NCBI RefSeq assembly: GCF_028372415.1
Contig: NC_092874.1
Span: 242,609,461-242,673,460, forward strand
DNA: 64,000 nucleotides
Origin: Notamacropus eugenii
Taxonomy: Eukaryota > Chordata > Mammalia > Diprotodontia > Macropodidae
Direction of reading: 5' to 3'
The position numbers were made by a program, and so were the translations under genes. Shown one piece after another: positions 1-11,489 of this stretch (positions are counted from its first letter, which is position 1; each line of letters starts with the position of its first letter). Below the pieces are notes generated by a model. That model saw only the letters and a list, made by a program, of their open reading frames with translations, had not been told where the DNA came from and did no database searches.

Positions 1-879
1 TTGACCCATGGACCAGTTTTCCTAGGCATGAGAAAGAAGGTTGCTTTGTAGCAGTCCTACACTTTACATTTTGTCAGATGACGATACCAGAAATTAACCC
101 TTAGAATACATTGCTCAATCTGCTCTTCAAACAATATTCCCCAAGGGGACTGTCCCCTAGCAGGACCATAGGAGATATTTGGGAGATAAAAACCCCTGTG
201 AAAAAATCTTTATGGTCCTACTTATCCAGGTAATTGTATGAAAACCACTATGGCCATATGATCTAGATCTTTAGATCCTTATCTTAGATTTCAGATGGAT
301 TTTAACTAGTGTAAAGAAAGTCCAATCATGTGAGTGCTATCTTGTCATTAAGTCTCTTTTCAGAATAGATATCCTAGCCAAAATGCAGATTCCTTCAGTT
401 TATCCCTCACTGGGGTCTACCTATCTCCGTGTCAAGTGACAGAGTCACATATTTCACATGACAGGGTGTTAAAGAGATATCTAGGTGTTTAATGATAACT
501 AACCTTATACTACCAAAACACACTAGAAGTGTGGGTGCAATAAAAAAAAAAGCAGATATTCAAAAATAAGTTAACTAAGATTTGCAATAAAACTAATCTA
601 AACTGGCTTAAAGTCCTTCCCTTTTGGATCAGAAATATAAGAGCAACCTCAAATCATGATATACAAATAAATCAATACAAGGGCATCAAAAATGGGTCTG
701 GGAGGCTTACTGCCTTGGCACAGATGACCCAAGCAACCTCAAAACTCTACGTTGGCATTAACAATATTCTTCAGTGTTGTCAGCTGTGTTTGGTGTTCCT
801 ATTCCCAGGTTCAAGCTATTTTTCCAAATAGTTCCATAGGACCATGCCACTAGTTTTAGCTAGGAGAACAAGTCATCAA
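1..879. other. No gene recognised; AT-rich unassigned DNA
   Basis: I see no open frame with recognisable protein similarity, no RNA gene and no clear repeat here. Short A-runs occur near 541-552. It may be unique intergenic or intronic sequence, or repeats too decayed to recognise by eye. Confidence 0.5.
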
Positions 880-1258
880 GATAATAGTAATAGCTAGCAT
901 TTGTATCATATTTTTAAGTTTGTAGAGTACAAATATTATCTCAGTTTATCTTCATGACAAACTTGGGAGGTAGATGTTATTATTGGTTGTTGTCCTTGGT
1001 TCTTGAAGATTACCAAAATGGCATCACCATGATAAAGTGAAGCTTCAGTGTGTAGGACTGTGACTAATCAGGCCAATTCTCTACCACAGATTGGGCACAG
1101 TAGTCCATGTGAACATTTGGATAGATGAGGAAACTGAAGCAGGTAGAGATCAGATGACCTACCCAGGGTCCCACAGTCATTAAGTGTCTGAGGTCAGATT
1201 TGAACTCAGTGTCCTCCTAACTCTAGATCTGGTGCTCAATCTACCGTGCTACCTAGAG
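880..1258. repeat. MIR-like SINE split by an RTE-tail insertion
   Basis: The outer parts (about 880-985 and 1121-1258) read as one old MIR-type SINE: a TAGCATTTGTA-like start, then ATGAGGAAACTGA, then a CCCACAGTCATTAAGTGTCTGAGG-type tail region. Between them, 986-1120 matches the end of the RTE element at 52404-52565 in this window (shared words GACATCACCATGAT-like, CAGATTGGGCACAG and TAGTCCATGTGAACAT). The MIR is therefore older than the RTE-tailed piece. Confidence 0.65.
986..1120 (-). mobile_element. RTE LINE 3' end or RTE-tailed SINE
   Basis: This copy of the 3' terminal region seen in the RTE LINE at 52.4 kb reads as the reverse complement of the element's end: a GTTGTTGTCCTTGGTTCTTGAAGA start and a CAGATTGGGCACAGTAGTCC end. 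It could be a truncated RTE LINE or a SINE that borrowed that tail; about 135 bp is too short to tell. Confidence 0.6.
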
Positions 1259-1269
1259 AGATGTTATTT

Positions 1270-1410
1270 ATTTTAAGGAACACTCCATTTAGTCATATGC
1301 TCTTTAGCGTTTAATAGGAATGGGTGTTGTATTTTGTCAAGCTTTTTCTGCATCTGTTGAGATAATCATGATTTCTGTTAATTTTGTTATTCATATAATA
1401 TTGAACACAC
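1270..1410 (-). mobile_element. L1 ORF2 fragment (reverse orientation)
   Basis: The run GGTGTTGTATTTTGTCAAGC...TTTTTCTGCATCTGTTGAGATAATCATG is the classic antisense signature of the L1 reverse transcriptase region (peptide IISTDAEKA in sense). It is about 140 bp, 5' and 3' truncated, and old. Confidence 0.7.
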
Positions 1411-2166
1411 AGAATATACGTGGATACATTGATCTAGGAATCAGCTATTTATAAAGATGATAGTGACTTAGAGTGATTATCAATAGTAATGGTTTCTCTT
1501 TCCCTCCTAGCTTGATTTATTCTTTTCTTTTGCTCATTAAAGGGCCATTCCCTGAGTACTTCTTAAAGAGGGCTGTTCATTCAGTGGGCATTAGCTCCCT
1601 CTAAGTGAATACCTGAAAAGGCCAAGTTCCCCCATTGAACATCTGGTCATGGGATCCAGAGGGCTCAGGAGGAAGTGAGGCTGGTGACCTTATACAGTCT
1701 TTCCTCACTCAAAACAAAGTCTGGTGCAAGTCATGTCATCATTTCTCTAACATCATAGCCTTCTTCGAAAATGTAAGAGGAACACAACAAACAAAGAAAA
1801 ACATCTCTGGGCCCCAGCCTGGACTTCCATTCCTTCAGGTCCCATCCTTTTTTTTTTTTTCCAATAACAACCTTACTATTGATGACATCTCCTTTTTGTG
1901 GACCAGGAGTGGTTCTAATTGTCACTACCCATTGGTTATGGGACATCCCTGTCAGTCTCATTGTCAGGACCCAAAAGTTCCAGTACAAGACCAAAGGAGA
2001 TTTCACTAAGCCTTTGGAATGTCACTCACTCTACCTTGATTCACCATAGTACCTGGTTATGATAATCTCTAAGAATCCAACCAAAGCTCAGAGGGCCTTT
2101 CCCTAGTTACATTCGTCCTCAAAATAAAAGAGTTGAATAGTAAATATGAAACACATGTTTGCCTCT
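1411..2166. other. No gene recognised
   Basis: Open frames exist on both strands (up to about 124 codons near 1635-2009), but they overlap antisense to each other, resemble no known protein and include a low-complexity T-run. I regard them as chance. Confidence 0.5.
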
Positions 2167-2167
2167 A

Positions 2168-2421
2168 GGGCAGCTAGATGGCACAGTGGATAGAGCACCA
2201 GGCCTGGAGTCAGAAAAACCTGAGTTTAAATCTGACCTCAGACACTTAATAACTATGTGACCCTGGGCAAGTCACTTAACCCTATTTGTCTCTGTTCTCT
2301 CATCTGTAAAAAGGAGCTGGAGGAGGAAATGGGAAACAACTCTCAGATCTTTGCACAAGAAAACCCAAAATGGGGTCATAATGAGTCATACAGGACTGAA
2401 ACAATTGAATAATAGCAACAA
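2168..2421 (+). mobile_element. Marsupial tRNA-derived SINE
   Basis: It starts GGGCAGCTAGATGGCACAGTG, has the internal A/B-box-like tRNA part and TGTGACCCTGGGCAAGTCAC, and ends in the 3' region with GAAAACCCAAAATGGGGTCAT and GACTGAAACAATTGAATAATAGCAAC. This is the nearly complete layout of the most common marsupial SINE (WALLSI / SINE1_MD-like; exact subfamily not assigned). Confidence 0.85.
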
Positions 2422-2644
2422 AACATGCAAAGTTCTACTATGTCATTGGACTTTGACTTGTACCATATGGTATTTAGACTCTAAAGGCCTCATACAACCT
2501 GAACTGTTTGATGACCACTTCCTCTCTCATGCTACCTCCTTTCTACATCAAAACTGGTCCATTCTGAGCCTGTAAGAGTTTTTCAGTGATTGTAATTCTT
2601 TTTGTACTCTTTTTTAACTTGGTCTCTCAGGAAAAAATAACTTT

Positions 2645-2960
2645 AGATTTCAATACAATTCAACAAACAGTTATTAAGTATCTAATTACTGAGTACTACT
2701 GAAGGTGCTACATGCTAGAGATACAACTAAGAAAAAGAAAGACAGTATCCACCCTCAAGGAGCTTGCGATGTAATAGGGAAAGACAATACACAAAAGGGA
2801 GCTGAAAAGGGAGTGGGCACCAGGGAGTACCCAGGGAACACATTTGTAGAGTCAAAACCAAGTAGAGTAGCTGATAGAGAATAAAGTTATCAGAAAAGTT
2901 CTGAATGCTCCATAAAGGAAGGCTTTGAGAGGAGCTTATTGCTCCTTCTCCAATCTTCCA
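2645..2960 (-). repeat. L2 LINE 3' end, reversed
   Basis: The words TTATTAAGTATCTAATTACTGAGTACTAC, GATACAACTAAGAAAAAG and CCTCAAGGAGCTTG are the antisense of the L2 3' end (sense: AAGCTCCTTGAGGGCAGGGA ... AATAAATG). The right boundary is vague. Confidence 0.55.
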
Positions 2961-3121
2961 AACAGTGGGGAGAGACAACTGAGAGTGCTGTGTATCAAAA
3001 AACTAAGCCAATAAGCATGTTGATGAGATTTCAGGGGATCAGTTTCTCCTGGAGGAAGCATGATGTTTGTGAAGTTGAAACCAAGCATAAGTACTGACAG
3101 AAAACAATGAATGAAGATTTG

Positions 3122-3161
<40 letters not shown>
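3122..3161. repeat. (CA)n microsatellite
   Basis: An uninterrupted CA dinucleotide run of about 20 units, followed by a short C-rich stretch. Confidence 0.95.
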
Positions 3162-3163
<2 letters not shown>

Positions 3164-3329
3164 CGCCCCATTTCCCTTGAATCTTTTATTAATTATGCCT
3201 TATCCAACTTTGAGCACTTTTAGACCAAGATTGAGAGCCTGGACAGTGGGGTTATCCACAATTGCATAGACGTGTACCTTTAGTTTATATAGGAAACCTT
3301 TTACCTCTATATGGGAATGACATGAATGT

Positions 3330-3588
3330 GGGCAGCTAGGTGGCACTATGGTACATAGAACAGAGAGCCTAGAGTCAGGAAGATTCATCTTCCTGAGTTC
3401 AAATCTGGCCTCTGACATTTAGTAGATGTGTGACCTTGGGTAACTGACTTTATCCTGTTTGCCTCAGTTTCTTATCTGTAAAATGAGCTGGAGAAGAAAA
3501 TGACAAACCACTCCAGTATCTTTACCAAGAAAACCCCAAATGGGGTCATGAAAGAGTTGGATGTGACTGAAATAGCTCAACTACAATA
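3330..3588 (+). mobile_element. Marsupial tRNA-derived SINE
   Basis: It has a GGGCAGCTAGGTGGC start, a GTGTGACCTTGGG box, a CCTCAGTTTCTTATCTGTAAAATGAG middle and an AAGAAAACCCCAAATGGGGTCATG 3' region ending in a CAACTACAATAG tail. A short tandem duplication of the AGTTCAAATCTGG upstream area is visible near 3377-3403. Confidence 0.85.
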
Positions 3589-4689
3589 GATATAATTGTG
3601 TTAGCTATACTTAGAGTAATTCCAGATTGGGGCAAAGAGCAAAGAGAGAAACTGACCCTTAGGTACCCAAAGTCATGGTGAATATTACCCTTCAGCCTTT
3701 GGAAGACACTGAGTCTTAAGTTACACCTAGTTTTCTACTTGTTCCACAGTGAGTGTATATGCTTCTGGGAGACAGTAATGGAAAAAAATACTATATTGTT
3801 ACTTTTCTTACTTTGTCATTTCATGAAATACCTTTACTATGAATTGGATCATCTGATTGCCAAGAAAAAGTAAACACATCAACTGGAGTTCATGAGGTAT
3901 AGTTTTGAGAGGAATTGATCTATTTGGAAAGTGTCTCTAGAAGCTGCATCTGAGTCTCACTATAAAATTCCATTCCCAGGTTCTACCATTATTACTTATC
4001 AACTTATTCTTTGAAATTTTTGTCACCTGGTTATAATACCATATCCTCTACCAGCATGCTGGATTTCACAAATATCTTTCTCCCTGACTTATAGCACTTC
4101 TGCAGACTTCACTGTTCAGTAATGGATGACTCTGCTAGTAGTTTCTCTTCACCATTTCTTGAACTCTTAAACCCTATTCCCACCACCAAGTTGAGTGTAA
4201 TCTTAACCTCTAAAAATTTCTTATAGCTATAGTTCATCCATGTTATAACCGATCCTGGTGGCCTAATTACAAAACTCTGGAGCCAAGACAAGTACAGTAG
4301 AAGCCAAAGGCTGTTCCATTTAAAAGGTGTTCAATTGAATAAGACTCCTGAAAATTGTATTCCATTAAAGTAAATCATCATGTTCTTTCCTTCTGTCTGA
4401 TTCAAGGGAACTGAGATATACAGACCATTTACTTACTGTAAAAAAATATCCCCACCCCTCATCCTTGCCAGTGTGCATAAGGTGGAGCAGGCATTCATCT
4501 AAATAAGACATGAACAAAGAACCCAAGGACTAAAGAGTAAAGTTCCAATAAGAAGAGAATCAGTGCTCAGCTTGTCACACCAAGTCCTGATGCCTTGAGA
4601 GAAACAGACCAATGGAAGAACTGTGGATTCCTACCTTATTGTCACTGGGTCAATGACAGTCCAGAGGTTATTTGATGAGTAACAAATAC
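3589..4689. other. No gene recognised
   Basis: About 1.1 kb of AT-rich sequence. I find no recognisable coding segment; open frames are 60 codons or less. No repeat could be assigned with confidence. Confidence 0.5.
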
Positions 4690-5729
4690 TGGGGAGGGTG
4701 GGGTAGAGCCAAGATGGTGGAGTAGAAAGATGCTCCTACTCTAGCTCTCTCTCCATAGCCCATAAAATACCTGAAAAAATGACCCTAAACAAATTCTAGA
4801 GCAAAAGTCACAAAACAACATAGTGAAAGAAATTTCCAGCCCAAGACATCCTGGAAGGCAGACAGGAAAGGTCCATCACACATTGGCCATGTGACCAGCT
4901 TAGACAGGACTAGAGCAGGCCTGAGGGGCAGAATTCCTGGCAGCAGCTGCAGTTCCCAGATTACTCAACCCACAAATGCCAAAGACAGCTTCAAAGATCA
5001 GTGAGAAAGTACTTTCATCTGGGTGAGAAGGGAACACAGTCCAACCCCAGAAGCCCCAGGGCTGCAACAGTTGCTGTCCCATACCATCCATTTTAGGAGC
5101 CCTCAGCCTAAAGCCCCTGGGGGAATCAAGCTGCTGATATGGGTCTCAGCCCTGAGTGGCAGTCCTGGGGTGAGGAGGAGTGCTGGTTGACTGGTGGAGC
5201 TGGTGGAGGCTTTGGAGAGGATCCTCGGCAGAAAAACTTGTGGTTGGTTCCAGACCAGAGCACAAGCCAGGAGAGGAGTAAACTCCTCTTCCTTGATTAT
5301 GCCACCTTGGAGGAACTGAGAATTTATAGGTGCCTAAAGTATATCCTCCACCTGACAAAGGACTCAAAAGTCAAATAACTAGCTGGGAAATTGCCAAAAA
5401 AAAGTGAAAAAATAGAACTATAAAAGGTTGCCTTCTTGGTGAACAAGTATTTTCTTCCATCCTTTTGGATGAGGGAGAACAATGCATAACATCACAGGAA
5501 GACATAAAAGTCAATGTTACTGCATCCCAAACCTACAAAATAAATATGTAATGGTCTTAGGCCACGGAAGAGCTCAACAAGGATTTTGAAAATTAAGAGA
5601 GGTGGAGGAAAAATTGGGAAGAGAAATGAGAGCAATGCAAGAAAATCATGAAAAGTAAGTCAACATCTTGCTAAAGGAGGTGCAAAAAATGCTGAAGAAA
5701 ATCACACCTTTAAAAACAGACAAATTCAA

Positions 5730-6520
5730 ATGGCAAAAGATGTCCAAAAATTCAGTGAGGAGAAGAATGTTGTAAAAAGCAGAATTTGCCAAATGGAAAA
5801 GGAGGTTCAAAAGCTCACTGAAGAAAATGGTTCTTTAAAATTTAGAATGGAGCAGATAGAAGGTAATGACTTTATGAGAAACCAAGAAGTTACAAAACAA
5901 AACCAAAAGAATGAAAAAATTGAAGATAATGTGAAATATCTCATTGGAAAAACAACTGACCTGGAAAATAGATCCAGGAGAGACAGTTTAAAAATTATGG
6001 GGCTGCCTGAAAGCCATGATCAAAAAAAGAACCTAGACATCATCTTTCATGAAATTTTCAAGGAAAACTGCCCTGATATTCTAGAGCCAGAGAGTAAAAT
6101 AAATATTGAAAGAATCCACCAATCACCTCCTGAAAGAGATCTGAAAAGAACAACTCCTACAATGTAACCAAATTCCAGAGTTCCCAGATTAAGGAGAAAA
6201 TATTGCAAGTAGCCAGAAAGAAACAATTCAAGTATTGTGGAAACACAATCAGGATAACACAAGATTTGGCAGCTTCTATATTAAGGGATCAAAGGGTTTG
6301 GAATATAATATTCCAGAAGTCAAAGGAACTAGAATTAAAACCAAGAATCACCTCCCCAGCAAAACTGGGTATAGTACTTCAGGGGAAAAATTGGTCTTTC
6401 AATGGAATAGAGGATTATCAAGAATTCTTGATGAAAAAAACAGAGCTGAATAGAAAATTTGACTTTCAAGCACAAGAATCAAAAGAAGTAAAAAAGATGA
6501 AGGGGAAAGAGAAATCATAA
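5730..6520 (+). pseudogene. Broken HAL1/L1 ORF1 (RNA-binding protein)
   Basis: Two out-of-phase frames, 5730-6167 (145 codons) and 6203-6520 (105 codons), together cover the coiled coil, the RRM-like domain and the C-terminal domain of an L1 ORF1-type nucleic-acid chaperone. The first ends shortly after the PPERD motif, and the second resumes at the basic QVARKKQFKYCG segment, so at least one indel separates them. Sequence upstream of 5730 continues the similarity with stops. In intact elements the product trimerises and coats element RNA; this copy cannot make it. Confidence 0.8.
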
Positions 6521-6614
6521 GGAACTTAGTAAAGTTGAACTATTTATATTCCTACATGGAAAGATCATATTTATAACTCTTGAAACTTTTCTCAATATTT
6601 GGGTAGCTGGAGGG

Positions 6615-6617
<3 letters not shown>

Positions 6618-6654
<37 letters not shown>

Positions 6655-6659
6655 TGCAC

Positions 6660-6708
<49 letters not shown>

Positions 6709-6748
6709 CACATAGATAGATGATAGATAGGTAGATAGGTGGATAGAT
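6618..6748. repeat. (CA)n then (TAGA)n compound microsatellite
   Basis: A CA run at 6618-6650 is followed by a near-perfect TAGA tetranucleotide run at 6661-6708 and imperfect units to about 6748, inside the HAL1 3' region. The same place holds a CA or TG run in the HAL1 copies at 24535-24562 and 26340-26370, so the element itself carried the seed. Confidence 0.9.
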
Positions 6749-7566
6749 AGATAGAGGGCATAGGGTGAGTTGAATAGGAAGGGATGATATCTAAAAATAT
6801 AAAATTAAGGGGTGAGAGAAAAATATATTGGAGGGAGAAAGGAAGAAATGGAATGGGGTAAATTATCTCTCACAAAAAAAGGCAAGGAAAAACTTTTTCA
6901 ATGGAGGGGAAAAGAAGGGAGGTGAGAGGGGAAGTGAAGCTTACTCTCATCACATTTGGCTTAAGGAGGGAATAACATGCACACTCAATTTGGTATGAAA
7001 ATCTATCTTACACCTCAGGAAAGTAGGGGAGAAGGGGATAAGTGGGGTAGATAGAAGGGAGGGCAAATGGGAGGAGGGAATAATTAGAAGTACACACTTT
7101 TCATGAGCAAGAAGATCAAAAGAGAGAATAGAATAAATAGCGGGTAGGATAGGATGGAGTGAAATATAGTCCACCACAACATGACAATTATGAAAGTCTT
7201 TTACATAACTACACATGTATAGCCTATATTGAATGGCTTCTCATTGGCGATGGGTGGGGAGGGAAGAAAGGTGAGAAGTTGGAACTCAAAGTTTTAGGAA
7301 CAAATATTGAGAATTGTTTTTGCATGCAACTGGGAAATAAGAAATACAGGCAATGGGGTATAGAAATCTATCTTGCCCTACAAGACAAGATGGGGATAAG
7401 GGAAGGGAGGGGAGTGAAAGAAGCAAAGGCACATTGAGGGAAGGGGTAATTAGAATGCATGGTGTCTTGGGGGTGGGAAGAGGGGAGAGATGGGGAGAAA
7501 ATTTAGAACTAAAATCTTGTGGAAATGAATGTTGAAAACGAAAAATAAACAAATTTTTATAAAAGT

Positions 7567-8085
7567 AATACTAGGGATGGTTGTCTGACTAGAGCTCCGT
7601 GGGAGTACCAACAAAGGGAACCAAGTTCCTGGGCTTTTGGCTTGCTTGGCAGAATTTCAGGAAATTGTGCCTAAACCTGAGAAAGATCAGGCATGGATTG
7701 GGAGAAAATAGCCATGCTGGGTGTTTTGGTTTTGTATTTATTTCTGAGATTCTGATTCTAAAGAGCTACATACTGTAAAAGACCTTCACTGAAATGTATC
7801 AAGGACTTAAGTAGGTAGAAGCTTAAGTAAGATGAGAGTTGAGTTATGATCTCATTGGATAACTCTATATCCAAATTTTAGACACTGCTACTAATAAAAG
7901 AAAGTGACCTTCAATAGCAGCTATAGAGCCTAAGCGAAATCTTAACTGTGACTGATATTTCAGAAGGTATTTTAGTTTTGGAAAATATCCTGGGGCTAAG
8001 TGTGCTCCTCAAAAATATGAATCATCTTTTTTTCTTCTTTCCAAATCCCAAATTTAGCATGGTACCTGGCATACTTTGTTGTTTG
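7567..8085. other. No gene recognised
   Basis: About 520 bp with no recognisable gene or repeat; small open frames are unconvincing. Confidence 0.5.
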
Positions 8086-8295
8086 GGGCAGCCAGATGGT
8101 GCAGTAGATAGCGTGCTGGTCTCAGACACTTACTAGCTAGTTGTGTGACCCTGAGCAAGTCATTTAACCCTGTTTGCTTCAGTTTAGTCATCTTAAAAAT
8201 GAGCTGGAGAAGGAAATGGCAAACCACTTCAGTGTCTTTGCCAAGAAAACCCCAAATGGAATCGAGAGGGTTCAGACATGACTGAACAACAATGG
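8086..8295 (+). mobile_element. Marsupial SINE with internal deletion
   Basis: It starts GGGGCAGCCAGATGGTGCAG and then jumps directly to CTCAGACACTTACTAG, missing about 30-40 bp of the tRNA-related part. It then runs normally through GTGTGACCCTGAGCAAGTCAT to CCAAATGGAATCGAGAGG and AACAACAATGG. Confidence 0.8.
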
Positions 8296-8409
8296 CATTT
8301 TCAAATCTCTAAAATTAGCACAGTGCTTGCCATGTTGTATGTACTTAAAAAATATTTGTTGTCTGACTAATTGATTTGTCATTCAGATGGCTGAATATTT
8401 CTAGGTATT

Positions 8410-8529
8410 GGTCCATAGCACCCCCTGGCTGTAATATAGCACTTTACTTTATCCCCTTCTTTTGTTCAACACAATAATTTTTCATGTGTAAATTTCTTTC
8501 TCTTAGTTAGATTATGAGTTCTTAAGTTT
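8410..8529 (+). repeat. L2 LINE 3' part, left of an L1 insertion
   Basis: TTAGATTATGAGTTCTTAAG is the L2 TTAGACTGTAAGCTCCTTGAG-type block. It is interrupted at about 8530 by an L1 tail and resumes at 9044 with TTTTTGAGGACAAGGACTGTATC. Confidence 0.6.
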
Positions 8530-9043
8530 TGGTATATGATTGCAATAGAATGCTATATTCCTATAAGAAATGATGAGTAGGTTGATTTCAGAAGAGCCTG
8601 GAAAGACTTACATGAACTGATTCAGGGTGAAATGGGCAGAACCAGAAGAACATTATATGCATTAATGGCAACATTGTAGGATGATCAACTGTGAATGACA
8701 GCTATTCTCAGCAATACAATGATCTAAGACAGTTTCAAAGGACTTATGATAAAAAATGCCACCCACCTCCAGAGAAAGAAGTAATGGAGTTTGAATGAAG
8801 ATTGAAGAATACCATTTTTCTTTTTATTTTTTCATGTTTTTCTTGGGGTTTTAGTCTATGTTTTCATTCACAACATGACTAATAAGAAAATATGTTTTGC
8901 ATGATTGAACACATATGATCTATATCAATTTGCTTACCAGGGAGAGGAAGAAAATTTGGAATTCAAAGATTTTTTTTAAAAAAAAAGAATGTTAAAATTG
9001 TTTTTATAGGCCATTGGGAAAAATAAAATATTTTTTAAAAAGT
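8530..9043 (+). mobile_element. 5'-truncated L1, 3' end only
   Basis: The end of ORF2 and the 3' UTR of a marsupial L1: AGCCTGGAAAGACTTACATGAACTGAT, GCAGAACCAGAAGAACATT, a CACATGACTAATAAGAAAATATG-like UTR and a final AAAATAAAATATTTTTTAAAAA tail. It sits inside an L2 fragment. Flanking words TGAGTTCTTAAG (left) and TGAGTTTTTGAG (right) could be a diverged target duplication. Confidence 0.8.
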
Positions 9044-9150
9044 CTGAGTTTTTGAGGACAAGGACTGTATCATATCTATCTCTTTATTGCAAGTGCCTTA
9101 GAGAGTGCCTAATATATAGTATATGATTTTTAAAACTTTGTTGAATCAAA
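9044..9150 (+). repeat. L2 LINE 3' end, right of the L1 insertion
   Basis: TTGAGGACAAGGACTGTATCATATCTATCTC...CAAGTGCC...AGAGTGCCTAATATATAGTATATGA matches the L2 3' terminal block. Confidence 0.6.
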
Positions 9151-9204
9151 CTAAGGATTGCATTGAGTATCAAAATGGTAATTTACCTGATATTTCCTTT
9201 ATGT

Positions 9205-9345
9205 GAGAGGAAGTATTGCATAATGGATAGAGAATTGACCTTGAAGACAAGGAGGCCTGCCTTCAAGTCTGGTCTCTGATACACACTGGCTATTTAACCA
9301 CATGCAAATCACTTAATCTCTCAATGGTCTAGATGGCTCTCTAAA
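9205..9345 (+). repeat. Old tRNA-derived SINE / MIR-like
   Basis: GTATTGCATAATGGATAGAGAATTGACCTTGAAGACAAGGAGG, then TTCAAGTCTGGTCTCTGATACACACTGGC and CAAATCACTTAATCTCT: the SINE core, strongly diverged. Confidence 0.6.
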
Positions 9346-9479
9346 ATGCAGAGAAAGTGCCAACTTATATTATAACTAGATGGAGTTTCTTCACCTGAGA
9401 GACATACCAATGAAAACACATTGGTTTAAGTCTTAAGTTTTACGTCTACCTTAAGTCTCTCCTTATTCTTATCCATCTG

Positions 9480-10045
9480 CTACTTAGCTCCTAAGCAATG
9501 ATCAGGTATGACCATGTCACACCCCTATCAATAAACTCCAATGATTTCCTATTACCATTAGCATCAAATATAGAATCCTCCGTTCAGCTTGTAAACCCTT
9601 TTGTAATTTGGCCCTCTCTGCCTTTCTAATCTTATACCTTATTCCTTGCACCTACTCCACAAGTTAATGACACTGACCTTGCTTTTCTTCACACAAGATA
9701 CCTAACTCCATTCATTTTCACTGGTTGTCTCTCATGCCTGGAATTCTCTCCCTCCTCATGTCAACCTCCTGCTGGCTTTCTTGATTACCTTCAAATCTTA
9801 GCTAAGAGCTCACCTTCTCCAAAAAGCCTTTCTTGATCTCTCTTAATGCTAGCACCTTCTCTCTAAGATTATCTTCAATTTATCTTGTATATGTCTTGCT
9901 TTTACATAGTTATTTGCATGCTGTTTCCCTCATTAGACTGTGAGTTCCATGTGGAGCGCCAGGTTTTTTTGGCCTTTCTTTATATCCTCAGCATTGAGCA
10001 TTTAGTAAGCAATTAATAAATGCTCATTGGCTTGATTTGACTTGA
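9480..10045 (+). repeat. L2 LINE 3' region, about 560 bp
   Basis: This reads continuously along the L2 3' region: GACCATGTCACACCCCTATC, a CTCCAATGATTTCCTATTACC block, CTCATGCCTGGAATTCTCTC, CTCACCTTCTCCAAAAAGCCTTTC, TTAGACTGTGAGTTCCATGTGG and AATAAATGCTCATTGGC. It is ancient but unusually complete. Confidence 0.75.
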
Positions 10046-10624
10046 CTTGCTATCATCTAACACATGGTGAAAGCTGATCAGTGAAAGTGGCAACCTTGGC
10101 TGTCTGGCACTAAGTATGAGGGCCAGCTTTTACCAGTTTTCCTGTTTTATTCATTTATTCCTCTCATGTTTTTATTCTGTGCTTTCTGAACAGAAACTCT
10201 CCCCTTTCCTGGTACTTTGATGGCCATTCATATTGAAACGATTGGTAATAATTTCTAGTATTTTTACTTAAACCTCCAGGCAGCCAAATTTTGATCTTTA
10301 CCACCACAATGATTTCTTAAAGGAAATCTAACGAACTTCTTATTCTTCAATAAATATATGAGGTAGTTCCATGAAAGAAAAGAAAAATTGACCCTGGGTT
10401 TACTTACAGTCCTTGAATCAAACTAAAAATTTCGATGCAGATGAGTTAGCCACATCCCTACTCTACATTGTCCTTTACTTGTCACCCAAAATTCCAGATT
10501 ACTTTTCTTTTCCTGTCAGAGATACAGCTATGAAGATATTACTTTGTGTTGATTTAAACTTAGACATGATCACGTGACTAACCAATTTAAAGTAGGCTCA
10601 GGACTGAGGTTGGGTAGACTCTGA
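10046..10624. other. No gene recognised
   Basis: About 580 bp of unassigned sequence; no coding signal or clear repeat. Confidence 0.45.
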
Positions 10625-10874
10625 TTTTTTTTGTTGTTGTTATTCAGTCATTTTAGTTGTGCCCAACTCTTCACGATCCCAGTCAGGGTTTCTTTGCAAA
10701 GATACTGGAGTGGTCTGCCATTTCCTTCTCCAGCTCATTTTACAGATGGGGAGACTGAGGAAAACAAGGTGAAGTGACTTGCCCAAGGTCACACAGATAG
10801 TAAATGTTGGAGTCCAAATGTGAACTCAGATCTTCCTTCCCACTGCTCTATCCATTGCATCACCTAGTTGCCCT
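10625..10874 (-). mobile_element. Marsupial tRNA-derived SINE, reversed
   Basis: Antisense order: TTGTTGTTATTCAGTCATTTTAGTTGTGCCCAACTC, CTCCAGCTCATTTTACAGATG, CAAGGTCACACAGATAGTAAATG, and it ends at CCTAGTTGCCC. Confidence 0.85.
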
Positions 10875-11264
10875 AGATTCAGATATAGGAAAATAATATT
10901 TATTCTATAGTAGTGGTACCCAAACTGCTGGAAATGAAAATAAGGATTAATAAGAAAAGGACTATTTTAAAGTCTAAAAGAAAAGAGATGAGGTGGAATA
11001 AGAAATGGTAAAATTGATTACTAATATTAGACTTATTATATGATATCTATGTTTACTCTACCTGCTTTAATTCTTCCCTCTTGGCATACTAAAATTTTCC
11101 CATCCTAAAAGAAAAAAAATCATTTAATTCATCTACTTTCATGAGATAACATATCATCTCTTCCATCTCTTTCACTTTCTTCCTAAAGAGAATAACCTAT
11201 AATCCCTTTCTTTTCATTATCAGTACTGAAATTAATCTTTCAAAGATCCTCAATGTCCTATTAA

Positions 11265-11345
11265 TTAATGATAATACCTAACATTTACATAGTGTCCTAA
11301 GTTTTGCAAAGTCCTTTACATATACTATCCTATCAATGAATCAAA
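11265..11345 (+). repeat. MIR fragment
   Basis: AATGATAATACCTAACATTTACATAGTGTCC...GCAAAGTCCTTTACATATACTATC is the conserved MIR segment (ACATTTA...AGCACTTTACATG type). Confidence 0.5.
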
Positions 11346-11489
11346 TAGTATTTTCTTAGCCCTCATCTTCCTTGAATTCTCTGCAGTATTTGAATTACCC
11401 TGCTTCTTGATAATATCTTCTCTGTTGTGTCTTCAAGCAAATGTTTCCAAGAGATTGCTGGACAACTTCCCTGTCACTCAATCTGTGAA

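Larger units (their letters stand above)
4690..7566 (+). mobile_element. HAL1 half-LINE, near full length, decayed
   Basis: It opens with an L1-type leader (AGAGCCAAGATGGTGGAGTAG, 4708-4728) and has a broken ORF1 at roughly 5410-6520, after which there is no ORF2. Instead about 1 kb of purine-rich 3' sequence follows, ending in GAAAAATAAACAAATTTTTATAAAA. The ORF1 remains encode a coiled coil (5730 onward), the RRM-like RRDSLKIMGLPES segment (about 5980-6017) and the C-terminal basic domain AARKKQFKYCGNTIRITQD-like region (6203-6290). The frame changes between 6167 and 6203, and the N-terminal part is degraded. Layout and ORF1 match the copy at 24602-27200. A CA/TAGA microsatellite lies inside its 3' region. 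Confidence 0.8.

Noticed and set aside
1635-2009. 124-codon frame that could be a small gene
   Set aside because: No similarity, poly-Phe from a T-run, and an equally long antisense frame.
6661-6748. Possible CRISPR-like or tandem array
   Set aside because: It is a simple TAGA tetranucleotide microsatellite in a mammalian LINE; no spacers.
8410-8430. CTCF-like site in CATAGCACCCCCTGGCTG
   Set aside because: Two or three core positions mismatch the consensus in either orientation.
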